Assembly (NCBI GenBank): GCA_902610175.1
Contig: CACLUR010000001.1
Location: 372,001 to 436,000, forward strand
Origin: an uncultured Alphaproteobacteria bacterium
GTDB taxonomy: Bacteria; Pseudomonadota; Alphaproteobacteria; HIMB59
Reading direction: 5' to 3'
Length of the DNA stretch: 64,000 nucleotides
Shown here piece after piece: positions 52,985 through 62,445 of the stretch (position 1 is the stretch's first letter; each line of letters begins with the position of its first letter). The position numbers and the translations under genes are program-made. The notes beneath the pieces are model-generated. The model saw nothing but the letters and a program-made list of their open reading frames with translations, was not told the origin of the DNA and made no database searches.

Positions 52985-54472
52985 TTGAGTAAGAGAGTTG
53001 TAGTCATTGGTGGGGGTTTTGGAGGACTAGCCGCTGCATTAAGGTGCAGAAAACTTGGTTTTGATGTCACGCTGCTTGAAAGACTTAACATGCTTGGTGG
53101 AAGAGCAAGAGTTTTCGAAAAAGACGGCTATAGACACGATGCTGGACCAACTGTTATAACAGCGCCCTTTTTATTTGAAGAACTCTTTGAATTATTTGGT
53201 GAAAACTTAAAAGATTACTTAAATTTTAAATCCTTAGACCCTTGGTACAGATTTTACTTTCACAATGGAAAAACTTTTGATTATCGACCATCTATCGAAG
53301 ATACGAATAATGAAATAAGAAAATTTGATGAAAATGATGTTGATGGGTATGACAAATTATTAAAAACATCAAAAGATATTTTTGAGATAGGTTTCGAAAA
53401 GTTGTCGGATAGGCCATTTATTTCCTTTTGGGAAATGGCAAAGCAAATACCGTCGTTAATAAAACTCAAAAGTTATTTAACAGTCAGTCAATTGGTAAAT
53501 AGCAAATTAAAAAACAAGTATCTGCGAAAAGCATTTTCGATACATCCTTTATTAGTTGGGGGAAATCCGTTCACTACAACATCTATATACGCACTAATAC
53601 ACTATCTTGAAAGAAAGTGGGGGGTGTACTTTTGCATGGGAGGCACAGGTAAAATTGTGAAAGAGTTAGAAAATTTAATGTTAAGACAGGGTATTACTAT
53701 TAATAAAGAAACCGATGTAGAGCAAATTTCCATTATAAATGGTAAAGCAGAAAACGTGGTGCTTAATAACGGAAAAAAAATACCTGCGGATCTTGTGATT
53801 TGTAATGCAGATCCTCCTACAGTTTATAGTGAAATGTTACCGTCAGAATACTCCAGAGATAGCCTTCTTAAACCTAAGAAATTTACACATTACTCTATGG
53901 GCCTTTATGTTCTTTTTTTTGGATCGAAAAAAAAATTCTCTGATGTCGCTCACCACACTATTTGGATGTCTGAAAGATATAAAGAGCTCCTTCACGATAT
54001 TTTTGAGAAAAAGATTTTGACTGAGGATTTTTCACTTTATCTTCATCGTCCAACAGCAACAGATGATACTTTTGCACCAGAAGGATGTGATAGTTTTTAT
54101 GTGTTATGCCCTGTTCCTAATCTTCAAGGAAATGTTCAATGGAATTTAGAGGGTCCGAAACTTAAGGATAGAATAGTTGAAGCACTGGATAAAACTATTA
54201 TGCCAGGACTAAAAGAAAACATTGAGGCAGAATTCTGGATGACTCCTGAGGATTTTAAAAATGATTATAGATCAAAATACGGAGCTGGATTTTCCGTGGC
54301 ACCAATTTTTTCTCAATCGGCATGGTTTCGCTATCACAACAAAGATAAGAAAATACCAAATTTATATTTTTCAGCTGCAGGATCACATCCAGGTGCCGGA
54401 ATACCTGGGGTATTGTGCTCTGCTAAGGTAATAGAGAAGCTTATAATTAAGGATTTCAAAGTTAGTCATTAA
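52985..54472 (+). CDS. crtI: Phytoene desaturase CrtI
   Basis: CrtI performs the desaturations from phytoene to lycopene. The 495 residues start with the dinucleotide-binding loop VVVIGGGFGGLAAALRCRKLG (5-25) and GGRARVFEKDGYRHDAGPTVIT. The C-terminal flavin motif is NLYFSAAGSHPGAGIPGVLCSAKV, as in bacterial CrtI. The start is TTG. crtB begins two bases after its stop. It lies 27 bases after the proteorhodopsin terminator. Confidence 0.95.
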   Translation: MSKRVVVIGGGFGGLAAALRCRKLGFDVTLLERLNMLGGRARVFEKDGYRHDAGPTVITAPFLFEELFELFGENLKDYLNFKSLDPWYRFYFHNGKTFDYRPSIEDTNNEIRKFDENDVDGYDKLLKTSKDIFEIGFEKLSDRPFISFWEMAKQIPSLIKLKSYLTVSQLVNSKLKNKYLRKAFSIHPLLVGGNPFTTTSIYALIHYLERKWGVYFCMGGTGKIVKELENLMLRQGITINKETDVEQISIINGKAENVVLNNGKKIPADLVICNADPPTVYSEMLPSEYSRDSLLKPKKFTHYSMGLYVLFFGSKKKFSDVAHHTIWMSERYKELLHDIFEKKILTEDFSLYLHRPTATDDTFAPEGCDSFYVLCPVPNLQGNVQWNLEGPKLKDRIVEALDKTIMPGLKENIEAEFWMTPEDFKNDYRSKYGAGFSVAPIFSQSAWFRYHNKDKKIPNLYFSAAGSHPGAGIPGVLCSAKVIEKLIIKDFKVSH

Positions 54473-54473
54473 G

Positions 54474-55349
54474 GTGACATCATTTAAAACAAATACCTAT
54501 AGCATTAAATCGGAAGGTAAAAGTTTTTATTGGGCAAGTTTTTTTTTGCCAAAAAAAAATAGAATTGCAGCATCAAGGCTCTATAGCATATGTCGATATC
54601 TGGATGACGTGGCAGATAATTCGAAGTTAGATACTTCTTCTCAAATAAAAAATATATTTAATCAAATAAAAGAAAATGAGAGCTCTGAGATAAATATCTT
54701 TTTTAAAAAAAATAATATTAACCTTGGTATTTTAAAGGATCTAATAGATGGTTTGATCAGCGATCAGCAGAACGTCAGAGTTACAGATGAAAAAGAATTA
54801 ATAGATTACTCATACAAGGTTGCTGGAACAGTGGGTTTGATGATGTTACCAATAATTAATACCAAAGATGCTGAAGCAAGAAAGCATGCTATTGATTTAG
54901 GTATTGCTATGCAACTAACAAATATTGCAAGAGATGTTTACGAGGACGCAAAAATGAATAGGTTATATCTACCAAAAGAATGGTTAGGACAAGTCTCAAT
55001 AAGTGACCTGATAGATAATAAGCTAGATGATCAAAAAAAAAAATTGATTAAATTATCTATTAAAAATTTAATAGAACTCTCTGATAAATTCTATGCAAAC
55101 GGTTTTTCTGGTATGAAATTTATTCCTCTTAGAACCAGACTAGCAATATTTTTTGCAGCAAAAATTTACAAAGGGATTGGGGAAAAGATTAAAAGTGGTG
55201 GTTACGTTTACAGGCTTGAAAGAATTTATTTAAACAAATTAGAAAAGTTATGGATTACAATAATTTCTATACCTGAATTTTTATTTTTAAAAAATATTTT
55301 TAAATCCTACAAACCAATTAGGGACTCTTTTAAAAATGAAAATATATGA
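54474..55349 (+). CDS. crtB: Phytoene synthase CrtB
   Basis: CrtB joins two geranylgeranyl diphosphates into phytoene. The 291 residues carry both Asp-rich motifs: DDVAD (44-48, in YSICRYLDDVAD) and DVYED (154-158, in MQLTNIARDVYEDAKMNRLYLP). The start is GTG, one base after the crtI stop, and its end overlaps crtY by 14 bases. The order crtI-crtB-crtY-blh is one of the standard proteorhodopsin cluster layouts. Confidence 0.95.
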   Translation: MTSFKTNTYSIKSEGKSFYWASFFLPKKNRIAASRLYSICRYLDDVADNSKLDTSSQIKNIFNQIKENESSEINIFFKKNNINLGILKDLIDGLISDQQNVRVTDEKELIDYSYKVAGTVGLMMLPIINTKDAEARKHAIDLGIAMQLTNIARDVYEDAKMNRLYLPKEWLGQVSISDLIDNKLDDQKKKLIKLSIKNLIELSDKFYANGFSGMKFIPLRTRLAIFFAAKIYKGIGEKIKSGGYVYRLERIYLNKLEKLWITIISIPEFLFLKNIFKSYKPIRDSFKNENI

Positions 55350-56421
55350 TGTAGCATTTTTGGGCATGGGTGCCAGTGCCCTTGCTACTGCAAAATTAAA
55401 GTATAAGGGAACAAGTATTAGTTTAATTGGTATTGATAAAAATTATAATAGCAAAAGAAATAATTTTTTTGCATTTTGGCTGACAGATTGGATGAAAGAT
55501 TTTGATAGTCTTGCACACAAAAAATGGTTTTGCTGGAACTTTTACTTAACAAATAATCATATAAAACATGAAACTAAGGATTTACCCTATTGCACAATAA
55601 GATACCAAGATTGGAAAAATTATTGCTTAAAAGGTTTAGAAAACTTATCAATAAAAGAGTTCAATGTTCAAAGTATTACGAATTTAAAAAAATACTATGA
55701 AATCAAGCTAGAGAATGGTGAAGAAATTTTTGCTAAGAAAATTTATGATTCTCGTACACCGAAATTAGAAAATAAAAAAGTAAAACAGCATTTTTTTGGA
55801 TACCTAATAGAAACTGAACAAATGATAAATAGTAATAGTGTGACCTTAATGGATTTTCGCGTTGAACAAAAAATGGGGTTACATTTTATGTATTGTTTAC
55901 CAATAGATGAAAATAGAATATTAGTTGAGTCAACAGTTTTTTCTTCAGAAATCCAAGAGGATGATTGGTATCAAAAACAGATATTAGAATACATTGAGAC
56001 AAAATTAAATTTATCTGAATATAAAATAGTTGATGAAGAAAAAGGGGCATTACCAATGTATGATATTGAAAACAAATCAAGTGAAAATTATATTAATATC
56101 GGTTCAAGAGGTGGTGCCACCAAAATATCAACAGGGTATGCTTTTTCCTTTTTTATAAAAAACATAATGTTAAATTTTGAAAATAATAATAAATCTAATC
56201 ACTCATATTTTGATAAATGGATGGATAAGGTATTTGTGAATTATTTACAAAATAATAGTGGAACAGAAAAGGTTTTTATTAATATGGCTTACTCTTTAAA
56301 TGGCAACGAATTTGCATCATTTATGATGGGTGTAGCTGATTTTTCAACAAAATTAAAGGTCATTATGTCAATGCCAAAAATTAAATTTATAAAAAGTGCC
56401 TTAAGCACCATTCGTAATTAA
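55336..56421 (+). CDS. crtY: Lycopene beta-cyclase CrtY
   Basis: CrtY closes both ends of lycopene to form beta-carotene. The 361-residue protein has an N-terminal nucleotide-binding region (VAFLGMGASALATAKL), the IYDSRTP segment (family DxRP-like), and MGLHFMYCLPIDENRILVESTVFS typical of bacterial cyclases, then GSRGGATKISTGYAF. Sequence is more diverged than CrtI or CrtB, but the operon position leaves little doubt. It directly abuts blh. Confidence 0.92.
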   Translation: MKIYDVAFLGMGASALATAKLKYKGTSISLIGIDKNYNSKRNNFFAFWLTDWMKDFDSLAHKKWFCWNFYLTNNHIKHETKDLPYCTIRYQDWKNYCLKGLENLSIKEFNVQSITNLKKYYEIKLENGEEIFAKKIYDSRTPKLENKKVKQHFFGYLIETEQMINSNSVTLMDFRVEQKMGLHFMYCLPIDENRILVESTVFSSEIQEDDWYQKQILEYIETKLNLSEYKIVDEEKGALPMYDIENKSSENYINIGSRGGATKISTGYAFSFFIKNIMLNFENNNKSNHSYFDKWMDKVFVNYLQNNSGTEKVFINMAYSLNGNEFASFMMGVADFSTKLKVIMSMPKIKFIKSALSTIRN

Positions 56422-57237
56422 ATGTATGAATTAAGCTTTATATCTTTACTTGCTCTTTGCATGGTTTCATTCATAGGTGTGCCGCATGGTTCATTTGACG
56501 GAGCTGTAGCTGCACTGTTAGGTTATAAGACAAGAAAAGATTTTTTTATATTTGTATTTTTATATTTAATGATTTCTGCCGCAGTGATTATATTTTGGAT
56601 TTACTTTTCCGTAATTGCTTTAATTTTATTCATTTTAATGAGTATCGTTCATTTTGGATTATGTGACTGGTCCTATCTAGGCTTGAAGAAATATAAATGG
56701 TCTATTTCTTTAACGCATGGTTTAAATATTGTATTTGGGATTATTTTTTTTCACACTAACGAAACATTTGAGATATTTATTTTTTTATCAAATCTATCTT
56801 TTAATCAATTTCAAGAATATCTATATATTGTTTACATTTGTTACTTTTTTCTTTTGATTAGATATGCATATTTGGCAATTAAATTTACAAGATTAAGATG
56901 GGGGATAATAGAAATGTCTATTATTTTATTGGTAATATTTCTAACAGAACCGCTCGTGGCATTTTCTATCTATTTTTGTTTCATTCATACTTTTAAACAT
57001 GTTAAATCAATATTAAAAGATACATCAAAATATCTATCAAATAACAAATTTATAACTATAACTACTATCTCTTTTACTATCTTAACATGGGTCGGTGGCA
57101 GCTTAGCAATTATCTATCTTCATAAGAGTTTTTCTTTTGATGAGTCTTTCATAAAAACACTGTTCATAGGATTAGCGGCATTAACTCTTCCCCATATGAC
57201 TTTAGTAGATATATTTTATAGAAGAAAATTTAATTAA
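56422..57237 (+). CDS. blh: Beta-carotene 15,15'-dioxygenase Blh (retinal-forming)
   Basis: Blh cleaves beta-carotene to two retinals, completing the chromophore pathway. The 271-residue membrane protein has multiple helices and the iron-ligand histidines in FIGVPHGSFDGA, SIVHFGLCDW, CFIHTFKHV and ALTLPHMTLVD. It starts immediately after the crtY stop. The stop codon lies in TTAATTAA shared with convergent ispH, so no terminator separates them. Confidence 0.94.
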   Translation: MYELSFISLLALCMVSFIGVPHGSFDGAVAALLGYKTRKDFFIFVFLYLMISAAVIIFWIYFSVIALILFILMSIVHFGLCDWSYLGLKKYKWSISLTHGLNIVFGIIFFHTNETFEIFIFLSNLSFNQFQEYLYIVYICYFFLLIRYAYLAIKFTRLRWGIIEMSIILLVIFLTEPLVAFSIYFCFIHTFKHVKSILKDTSKYLSNNKFITITTISFTILTWVGGSLAIIYLHKSFSFDESFIKTLFIGLAALTLPHMTLVDIFYRRKFN

Positions 57238-58168
57238 GAAAATTAGGTATTTTAAAGGTGATGTTTTCGTCCTCTTTAAAATTTAAAACTTCGATTGCAT
57301 AAACTTTTTTTATTTGATCAATGAATAAATTTAATTGCTCTTCAGGAGCGGAAGCACTAGCTGTCAAACCTATTGTATTAAATTCTGATAAATTTGAATA
57401 ATCAAACTCATTTATGTTTTCAATTAATTCACTATGTTTACAGCCAAATCTTTTAGCAGTTTCGACTAGTCTAATAGAGTTAGAGCTATTATGTGCCCCA
57501 ATAACATAAAAAGCATCCACTTTTTTTGACATTTCTTGAACAGACAATTGTCTATTTGAAGTTGCATAGCAAATATCTGATTTCTTAGGAGCAAGAATTG
57601 AAGGAAATTTTTTTTTTAAAGCATCTACAATATTTTGTGTATCAAATACTGATAAAGTTGTTTGTGTTATATATGCAAGTTTTTGATTTGAGTGGAAATA
57701 CAATTTTTCAACGTCCTCAATATTTTGAACTAAAGTTAAATTGCTAATATCATTCAATTGCCCCGCTGTCCCGTCAACTTCGGGGTGGTGTTCGTGACCG
57801 ATCATAATTATCTTGTATTCATTTTTTTCTAATTGAATTATTTCTTTATGAATCTTGCTGACTAGTGGGCAGATTGCATCGTAAAATAATAGATTATAAT
57901 CTTTGGCTTTGTTAATTACTCTTTGTGCAACTCCGTGTGCAGAAAAAATAACTGGTTGTTTTGTATTTTTAGGGATCTCCTCTAGTGAGTCTACAAATAC
58001 AACACCTCTTTCTCTTAAATTATTGACAACAAATTTATTATGAACAATCTCATGGCGGACATAAACTGGGGCTCCATATTTCAAAAGGCTTTTTTCAACC
58101 ATCTCGACAGCTCTTTCAACTCCGGCGCAAAAGCCTCTGTGTTTGGCAGTTATAATCTTTTTAACCAC
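57230..58168 (-). CDS. ispH: 4-hydroxy-3-methylbut-2-enyl diphosphate reductase IspH
   Basis: IspH makes isopentenyl and dimethylallyl diphosphate, the last step of the MEP pathway. The 312 residues show the three cluster cysteines (Cys14 in KHRGFCAGVERA, one in YDAICPLVSK, one in SDICYATSNRQ) and the active-site EVDGTAGQ and TQTTLS segments. The start is GTG. Placed beside the carotenoid operon it supplies the same precursors, though it is on the opposite strand and overlaps blh by 8 bases. Confidence 0.95.
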   Translation of the reverse strand: MVKKIITAKHRGFCAGVERAVEMVEKSLLKYGAPVYVRHEIVHNKFVVNNLRERGVVFVDSLEEIPKNTKQPVIFSAHGVAQRVINKAKDYNLLFYDAICPLVSKIHKEIIQLEKNEYKIIMIGHEHHPEVDGTAGQLNDISNLTLVQNIEDVEKLYFHSNQKLAYITQTTLSVFDTQNIVDALKKKFPSILAPKKSDICYATSNRQLSVQEMSKKVDAFYVIGAHNSSNSIRLVETAKRFGCKHSELIENINEFDYSNLSEFNTIGLTASASAPEEQLNLFIDQIKKVYAIEVLNFKEDENITFKIPNFLN

Positions 58169-58200
58169 GGTAGATTGTTATCATATTATTATGAGAAAGA

Positions 58201-61200
58201 TTATTTTATAATTAATAAAAGTTGCTGAGCCTCAATATTTTCACCAGCTTTTACGCAAAGTCTCTCAACTATGCCAGGTTGGTCTGCGTAGATAACTGTT
58301 TCCATTTTCATTGCCTCAATAGTGCATAATTTAGCACCTTTCGGCACTTTTATTCCCTCAGTAACAGCAACATCTACAAGTAAACCGGGTATTGGAGCCG
58401 CAACATGATCTTTGTTGCTAGGATCCGCAATTTCTTTAGCTAGATCGTCCACCGCTATGGAATTGTCTTTAATATCAACTGATCTGGCTTGGCCATTCAA
58501 TTCAAAATATACTGTTCTAAATCCTTTTTCGTTTGGCTCACTTAAAGTGAAATATCTTATTATAAGTGTTTTACCAGGTTCAATAGAAACATATATCTCT
58601 TCTCCTGTATTCATCCCAAAGAAATAGTTTGATGTTGGGATAACACTAGTATTGCCAAATTTCTTTTTGTGTTTTATATATTCATCAAAAACCTCAGGAA
58701 AAAATATTTGTGAAATTGTATCTTTCTCCGAAATAGTCTCACTATACTTCTTTTCCAATTCCTTAGTTCTATTTTTAATTTTTAATGAGGGTAACCTTGA
58801 TCCAAATCTATAATTAATTGGTTTTTTTCCTTTTAAAATTTTCTTTTGGAGTGCTTTTGGAAAACCTTTATATGGTTGACCTAATCGGCCACTAAAGAAT
58901 TCGATGACTGATGCAGGAAAGCCAACGTCCTTTTTAGGGTCTAAAACATCTTGAATTTGAATATTATTCGCCAACATATAAATTGCCATATCACCAACAA
59001 CCTTAGATATAGGTGTGACTTTAATTACATCTCCAAATATTTTGTTCACTTCGGCGTACATTGATGCAAGTTCTGGCCATCTCTCATCTGTAATACCCAT
59101 TGACCTTGCTTGCTCCCTTAAATTAGTGTACTGACCACCTGGCATCTGATGTAAATATACCTCTGACATACTAGTGCGAGTTTTGCTTTCGAAAGGTTGG
59201 TATTGTTTTCTAACACCTTCCCAATAATTTGCGGCAGTCCTGACAACAGCTGAAGAAATTTTTGGATCTCTTTTATTGCCATCAAGTGACTCTAAAACTG
59301 CACCAAAACTAGGTTGCGATGTGAATCCAGACCAAGAGTCGATTGCTACATCAACAATATCTACCCCTGCTTCAGAGGCATTAAGCAATGTTGCAACACC
59401 ATTTCCACTTGTATCGTGAGTATGGAAATGGATTGGAATTTTTATGCTTTTTTTCAACTCTTTGAATAAAATTTTTGCTGCCTTGGGTTTACACAAACCT
59501 GCCATATCTTTGATTGCAAGAAAGTGAACTCCCATTTTTTCAAGCTTTTGGGCCATTTTTAAGTAATAATCAAGTGTATATTTTTTTTCTGCTGGAGATG
59601 ATAAATCGCCAGAGTAACAAATAGAAGCTTCACAGATTTTTCCAGATTTTAATACTTCGTCAATAGAGACTCTCATATTTTCAATCCAGTTTAGTGCATC
59701 AAATATTCTAAAAACGTCAATCCCCGACTGAGCGGAGAGTTGTATAAACCTTCTTAAAACATTATCAGGATAGTTTGTATATCCCAGAGCATTCGACCCT
59801 CTGAACAACATTTGTAATAAAGCTGAGGGCATTTGTTCACGTAATTTTTCTAGACGCTCCCATGGGTCCTCTTTTAAAAATCTTAATGCGACATCAAAAG
59901 TTGCACCACCCCAACACTCGACTGAAAATAAATTTTTGAGTCTTTCTTCATATAGGTCAGTTACACCTAACATATCTTGTGTTCTCATTCGAGTTGCAAT
60001 CAAAGATTGATGAGCGTCTCTAAAGGTAGTATCTGTAATCAATAATTGTTTTTCCTTTAACACAGTCTCTGAAACAGCAGATGGGCCATTAGCATCTAAA
60101 ATTTGTTTATATGTTTTATTGATAGTTTCTTGAGCTTTTTTTGATCTAGATATTCCGTAGTCTGAGAGTTTTGCTGGTGTTGTCTCTCTTAATTTTGGTC
60201 TATTAGCGACTTCCGGATTACCATTGACAATAACCTCTGCTAAGAAATTTAATGTCTTGGTTGCCCTATCTTTTCGACCAGAGAATTGAAACAAACTTTT
60301 TTCACTATCTATAAATTTTGTATGGTACTTGAAAACATCGAAACCTTTGTGGTTAATTAACTTTAATAAAAACGGTATGTTGGTTTTTACACCTCTGACG
60401 CGAAATTCACTCAATGCTCTATTCATTCGTCTCTTTGCTTCAATAGGGGTTTGGCCTTTTGCAGTTACTTTTACTAAAAGAGAGTCATAATAAGGAGTAA
60501 TAACTGTACCAGTAGATGCAGTTCCAGCATCTAGTCTTATTCCCAGGCCACTTGCAGATCTATAAACATTAATTTTACCGTAATCTGGAGCAAAATCATT
60601 AGCGGCATCTTCTGTTGTAACCCTTGATTGGATAGCATGGCCTTTCATATGAATGTGTTTTTGAGTTGGCACACCACATATATCATCTCCAATTTTAGCA
60701 CCAGCTGCTAAGAGGAACTGAGCTTTTACTATATCAATACCAGTAATTTCTTCTGTTACAGTGTGTTCAACTTGAACTCTTGGATTAACTTCAATGAAGA
60801 AGAAATCTCTAGATTTAGCATCCATTAAGAACTCTACAGTTCCCGCACATGAATAATTAACTTGTTTTCCTATTCTAACACCAGCGTTACAAATCTCACT
60901 TCTCTCTTTGTCAGATAGGTAGGCAGCAGGAGCTCTTTCTACTACCTTTTGATGTCGTCTTTGAAGAGAACAATCTCTTTCAAAAAGGTGAACTATGTTT
61001 CCATGCGTATCGCCAATTATCTGAACTTCAACATGAAAAGCTTTTTCGATTAACTTTTCAAAAAATACATCATCTTTTCCAAATGCACTTTTGGCTTCTC
61101 TCCTAGCGGTGTTAATTTGATTTTCTAATTCTGTTTCTTTTCTGATCACTCGCATTCCACGACCGCCGCCGCCCCAGGATGCTTTGAGCATAATTGGATA

Positions 61201-61665
61201 TCCAATTTTTTTTGCAAGATCTTTACATTTTTTTAAATCTTTTGGTAAGGGTCCTGTGGAAGGTATGGTTGGTACTTTAGCTTTGCCTGCAGTTTTTTTA
61301 GCTTCTACTTTATTTCCAAGTGATCGCATAATCTTTGGAGAGGGTCCAACAAAAATAATATTATGTTTTGCACATTCATCAGCAAATTCTGGGTTTTCAG
61401 ATAAGAAGCCGTATCCTGGATGGATGGCATCACAACCTGAATTAACAGCAATTTGAACGATACCTTTGTAATCTAGGTAAGCCTGAATAGGACCTAATCC
61501 TGATCCAACAAGATAGCTTTCGTCTGTTTTGAAGCGGTGCAATGCAAAACGATCCTCGTAAGAGTAAATGGATACAGTCCTAAAGCCCAATTCAGTTGCT
61601 GCACGAGATATTCTAATTGAAATTTCACTTCTGTTAGCAATTAATATTTTCCTAATTTGTTTCAT
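58201..61665 (-). CDS. pyc: Pyruvate carboxylase
   Basis: Pyc forms oxaloacetate from pyruvate and bicarbonate, refilling the citric acid cycle. The 1154 residues have the biotin carboxylase domain (about 1-450, with the glycine loop KASWGGGGRGMRV), the carboxyltransferase barrel (about 535-830, with LLITDTTFRDAHQSL), an allosteric link and the C-terminal biotin domain with the biotinyl lysine in IEAMKMETVIYA (near 1123). It is the single-chain type. Marine rhodopsin bacteria are reported to raise anaplerotic carbon fixation in light, so this neighbourhood is notable but not proof. Confidence 0.96.
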   Translation of the reverse strand: MKQIRKILIANRSEISIRISRAATELGFRTVSIYSYEDRFALHRFKTDESYLVGSGLGPIQAYLDYKGIVQIAVNSGCDAIHPGYGFLSENPEFADECAKHNIIFVGPSPKIMRSLGNKVEAKKTAGKAKVPTIPSTGPLPKDLKKCKDLAKKIGYPIMLKASWGGGGRGMRVIRKETELENQINTARREAKSAFGKDDVFFEKLIEKAFHVEVQIIGDTHGNIVHLFERDCSLQRRHQKVVERAPAAYLSDKERSEICNAGVRIGKQVNYSCAGTVEFLMDAKSRDFFFIEVNPRVQVEHTVTEEITGIDIVKAQFLLAAGAKIGDDICGVPTQKHIHMKGHAIQSRVTTEDAANDFAPDYGKINVYRSASGLGIRLDAGTASTGTVITPYYDSLLVKVTAKGQTPIEAKRRMNRALSEFRVRGVKTNIPFLLKLINHKGFDVFKYHTKFIDSEKSLFQFSGRKDRATKTLNFLAEVIVNGNPEVANRPKLRETTPAKLSDYGISRSKKAQETINKTYKQILDANGPSAVSETVLKEKQLLITDTTFRDAHQSLIATRMRTQDMLGVTDLYEERLKNLFSVECWGGATFDVALRFLKEDPWERLEKLREQMPSALLQMLFRGSNALGYTNYPDNVLRRFIQLSAQSGIDVFRIFDALNWIENMRVSIDEVLKSGKICEASICYSGDLSSPAEKKYTLDYYLKMAQKLEKMGVHFLAIKDMAGLCKPKAAKILFKELKKSIKIPIHFHTHDTSGNGVATLLNASEAGVDIVDVAIDSWSGFTSQPSFGAVLESLDGNKRDPKISSAVVRTAANYWEGVRKQYQPFESKTRTSMSEVYLHQMPGGQYTNLREQARSMGITDERWPELASMYAEVNKIFGDVIKVTPISKVVGDMAIYMLANNIQIQDVLDPKKDVGFPASVIEFFSGRLGQPYKGFPKALQKKILKGKKPINYRFGSRLPSLKIKNRTKELEKKYSETISEKDTISQIFFPEVFDEYIKHKKKFGNTSVIPTSNYFFGMNTGEEIYVSIEPGKTLIIRYFTLSEPNEKGFRTVYFELNGQARSVDIKDNSIAVDDLAKEIADPSNKDHVAAPIPGLLVDVAVTEGIKVPKGAKLCTIEAMKMETVIYADQPGIVERLCVKAGENIEAQQLLLIIK

Positions 61666-61728
61666 AATGGTAAATAAGTTTATTTTTATACATTATTCTG
61701 TTTTTTTTCATAGACAATCTATAGAAAA

Positions 61729-62382
61729 TTAGGGTTTTTTTACTTTTATAGCCTTTGTTCTGTTTGGATAACAATCTGTGCAAATTTTGCATTCAACACC
61801 AAAGCAGCTTCTTGCTTTGCAATATTCTCTTCCGTAAAAAATCATTTGTAAATGAAGTCTGTTCCAAGATGCCTCAGGAAATAATTTTTTAATATCTAAT
61901 TCAGTTTGGACTACATTTTTGCCATTTGTCAGACCCCACCTTTGTGCTAGACGATGAATATGTGTATCTACAGGGAATGCAGGGTGACCAAATCCTTGGG
62001 ACATTACTACACTCGCTGTTTTATGACCAACTCCAGGTAAATTTTCTAAATCTTCAAAAGTCTCTGGAACCCTACCATTGTATTTTTTAATTAATATTTT
62101 TGAGAGTTTAGAAATAGCTTTTGATTTTTTAGGTGCAAGTCCACATGGTTTAATGATTTTATAAATTTTATTAACAGGCACCTTTGCCATATCATGGGGA
62201 TTATTTGCTGTTTTAAATAGTAAAGGTGTAATCTTATTCACACGTTCGTCTGTGCATTGAGCACTTAATAAAACTGCTATTAAAAGCTCATATACATTTT
62301 TATGTTTAAGAGGGATTGGAATATTTGGATAAAATTTGTTTAAATTATCCAATACTACGTTTGCTCTTTCTTGTTTTTTCAT
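61729..62382 (-). CDS. nth: Endonuclease III (Nth)
   Basis: Nth is a DNA glycosylase and AP lyase for oxidised pyrimidines. The 217 residues have the helix-hairpin-helix LPGVGHKTASVVM with the catalytic Lys (about 120) and the catalytic Asp in FPVDTHIHRLAQRWG (about 138). The C-terminal cluster loop has five Cys (188, 193, 198, 201, 204), spacing unlike the standard C-x6-C-x2-C-x5-C. The neighbour DUF2244 is a frequent partner in Alphaproteobacteria. Confidence 0.94.
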   Translation of the reverse strand: MKKQERANVVLDNLNKFYPNIPIPLKHKNVYELLIAVLLSAQCTDERVNKITPLLFKTANNPHDMAKVPVNKIYKIIKPCGLAPKKSKAISKLSKILIKKYNGRVPETFEDLENLPGVGHKTASVVMSQGFGHPAFPVDTHIHRLAQRWGLTNGKNVVQTELDIKKLFPEASWNRLHLQMIFYGREYCKARSCFGVECKICTDCYPNRTKAIKVKKP

Positions 62383-62445
62383 ATTATTATTGGTGTGCTA
62401 TTAAAACTATTATAAATATAAATATAATTTTATAAACTTATAGAA

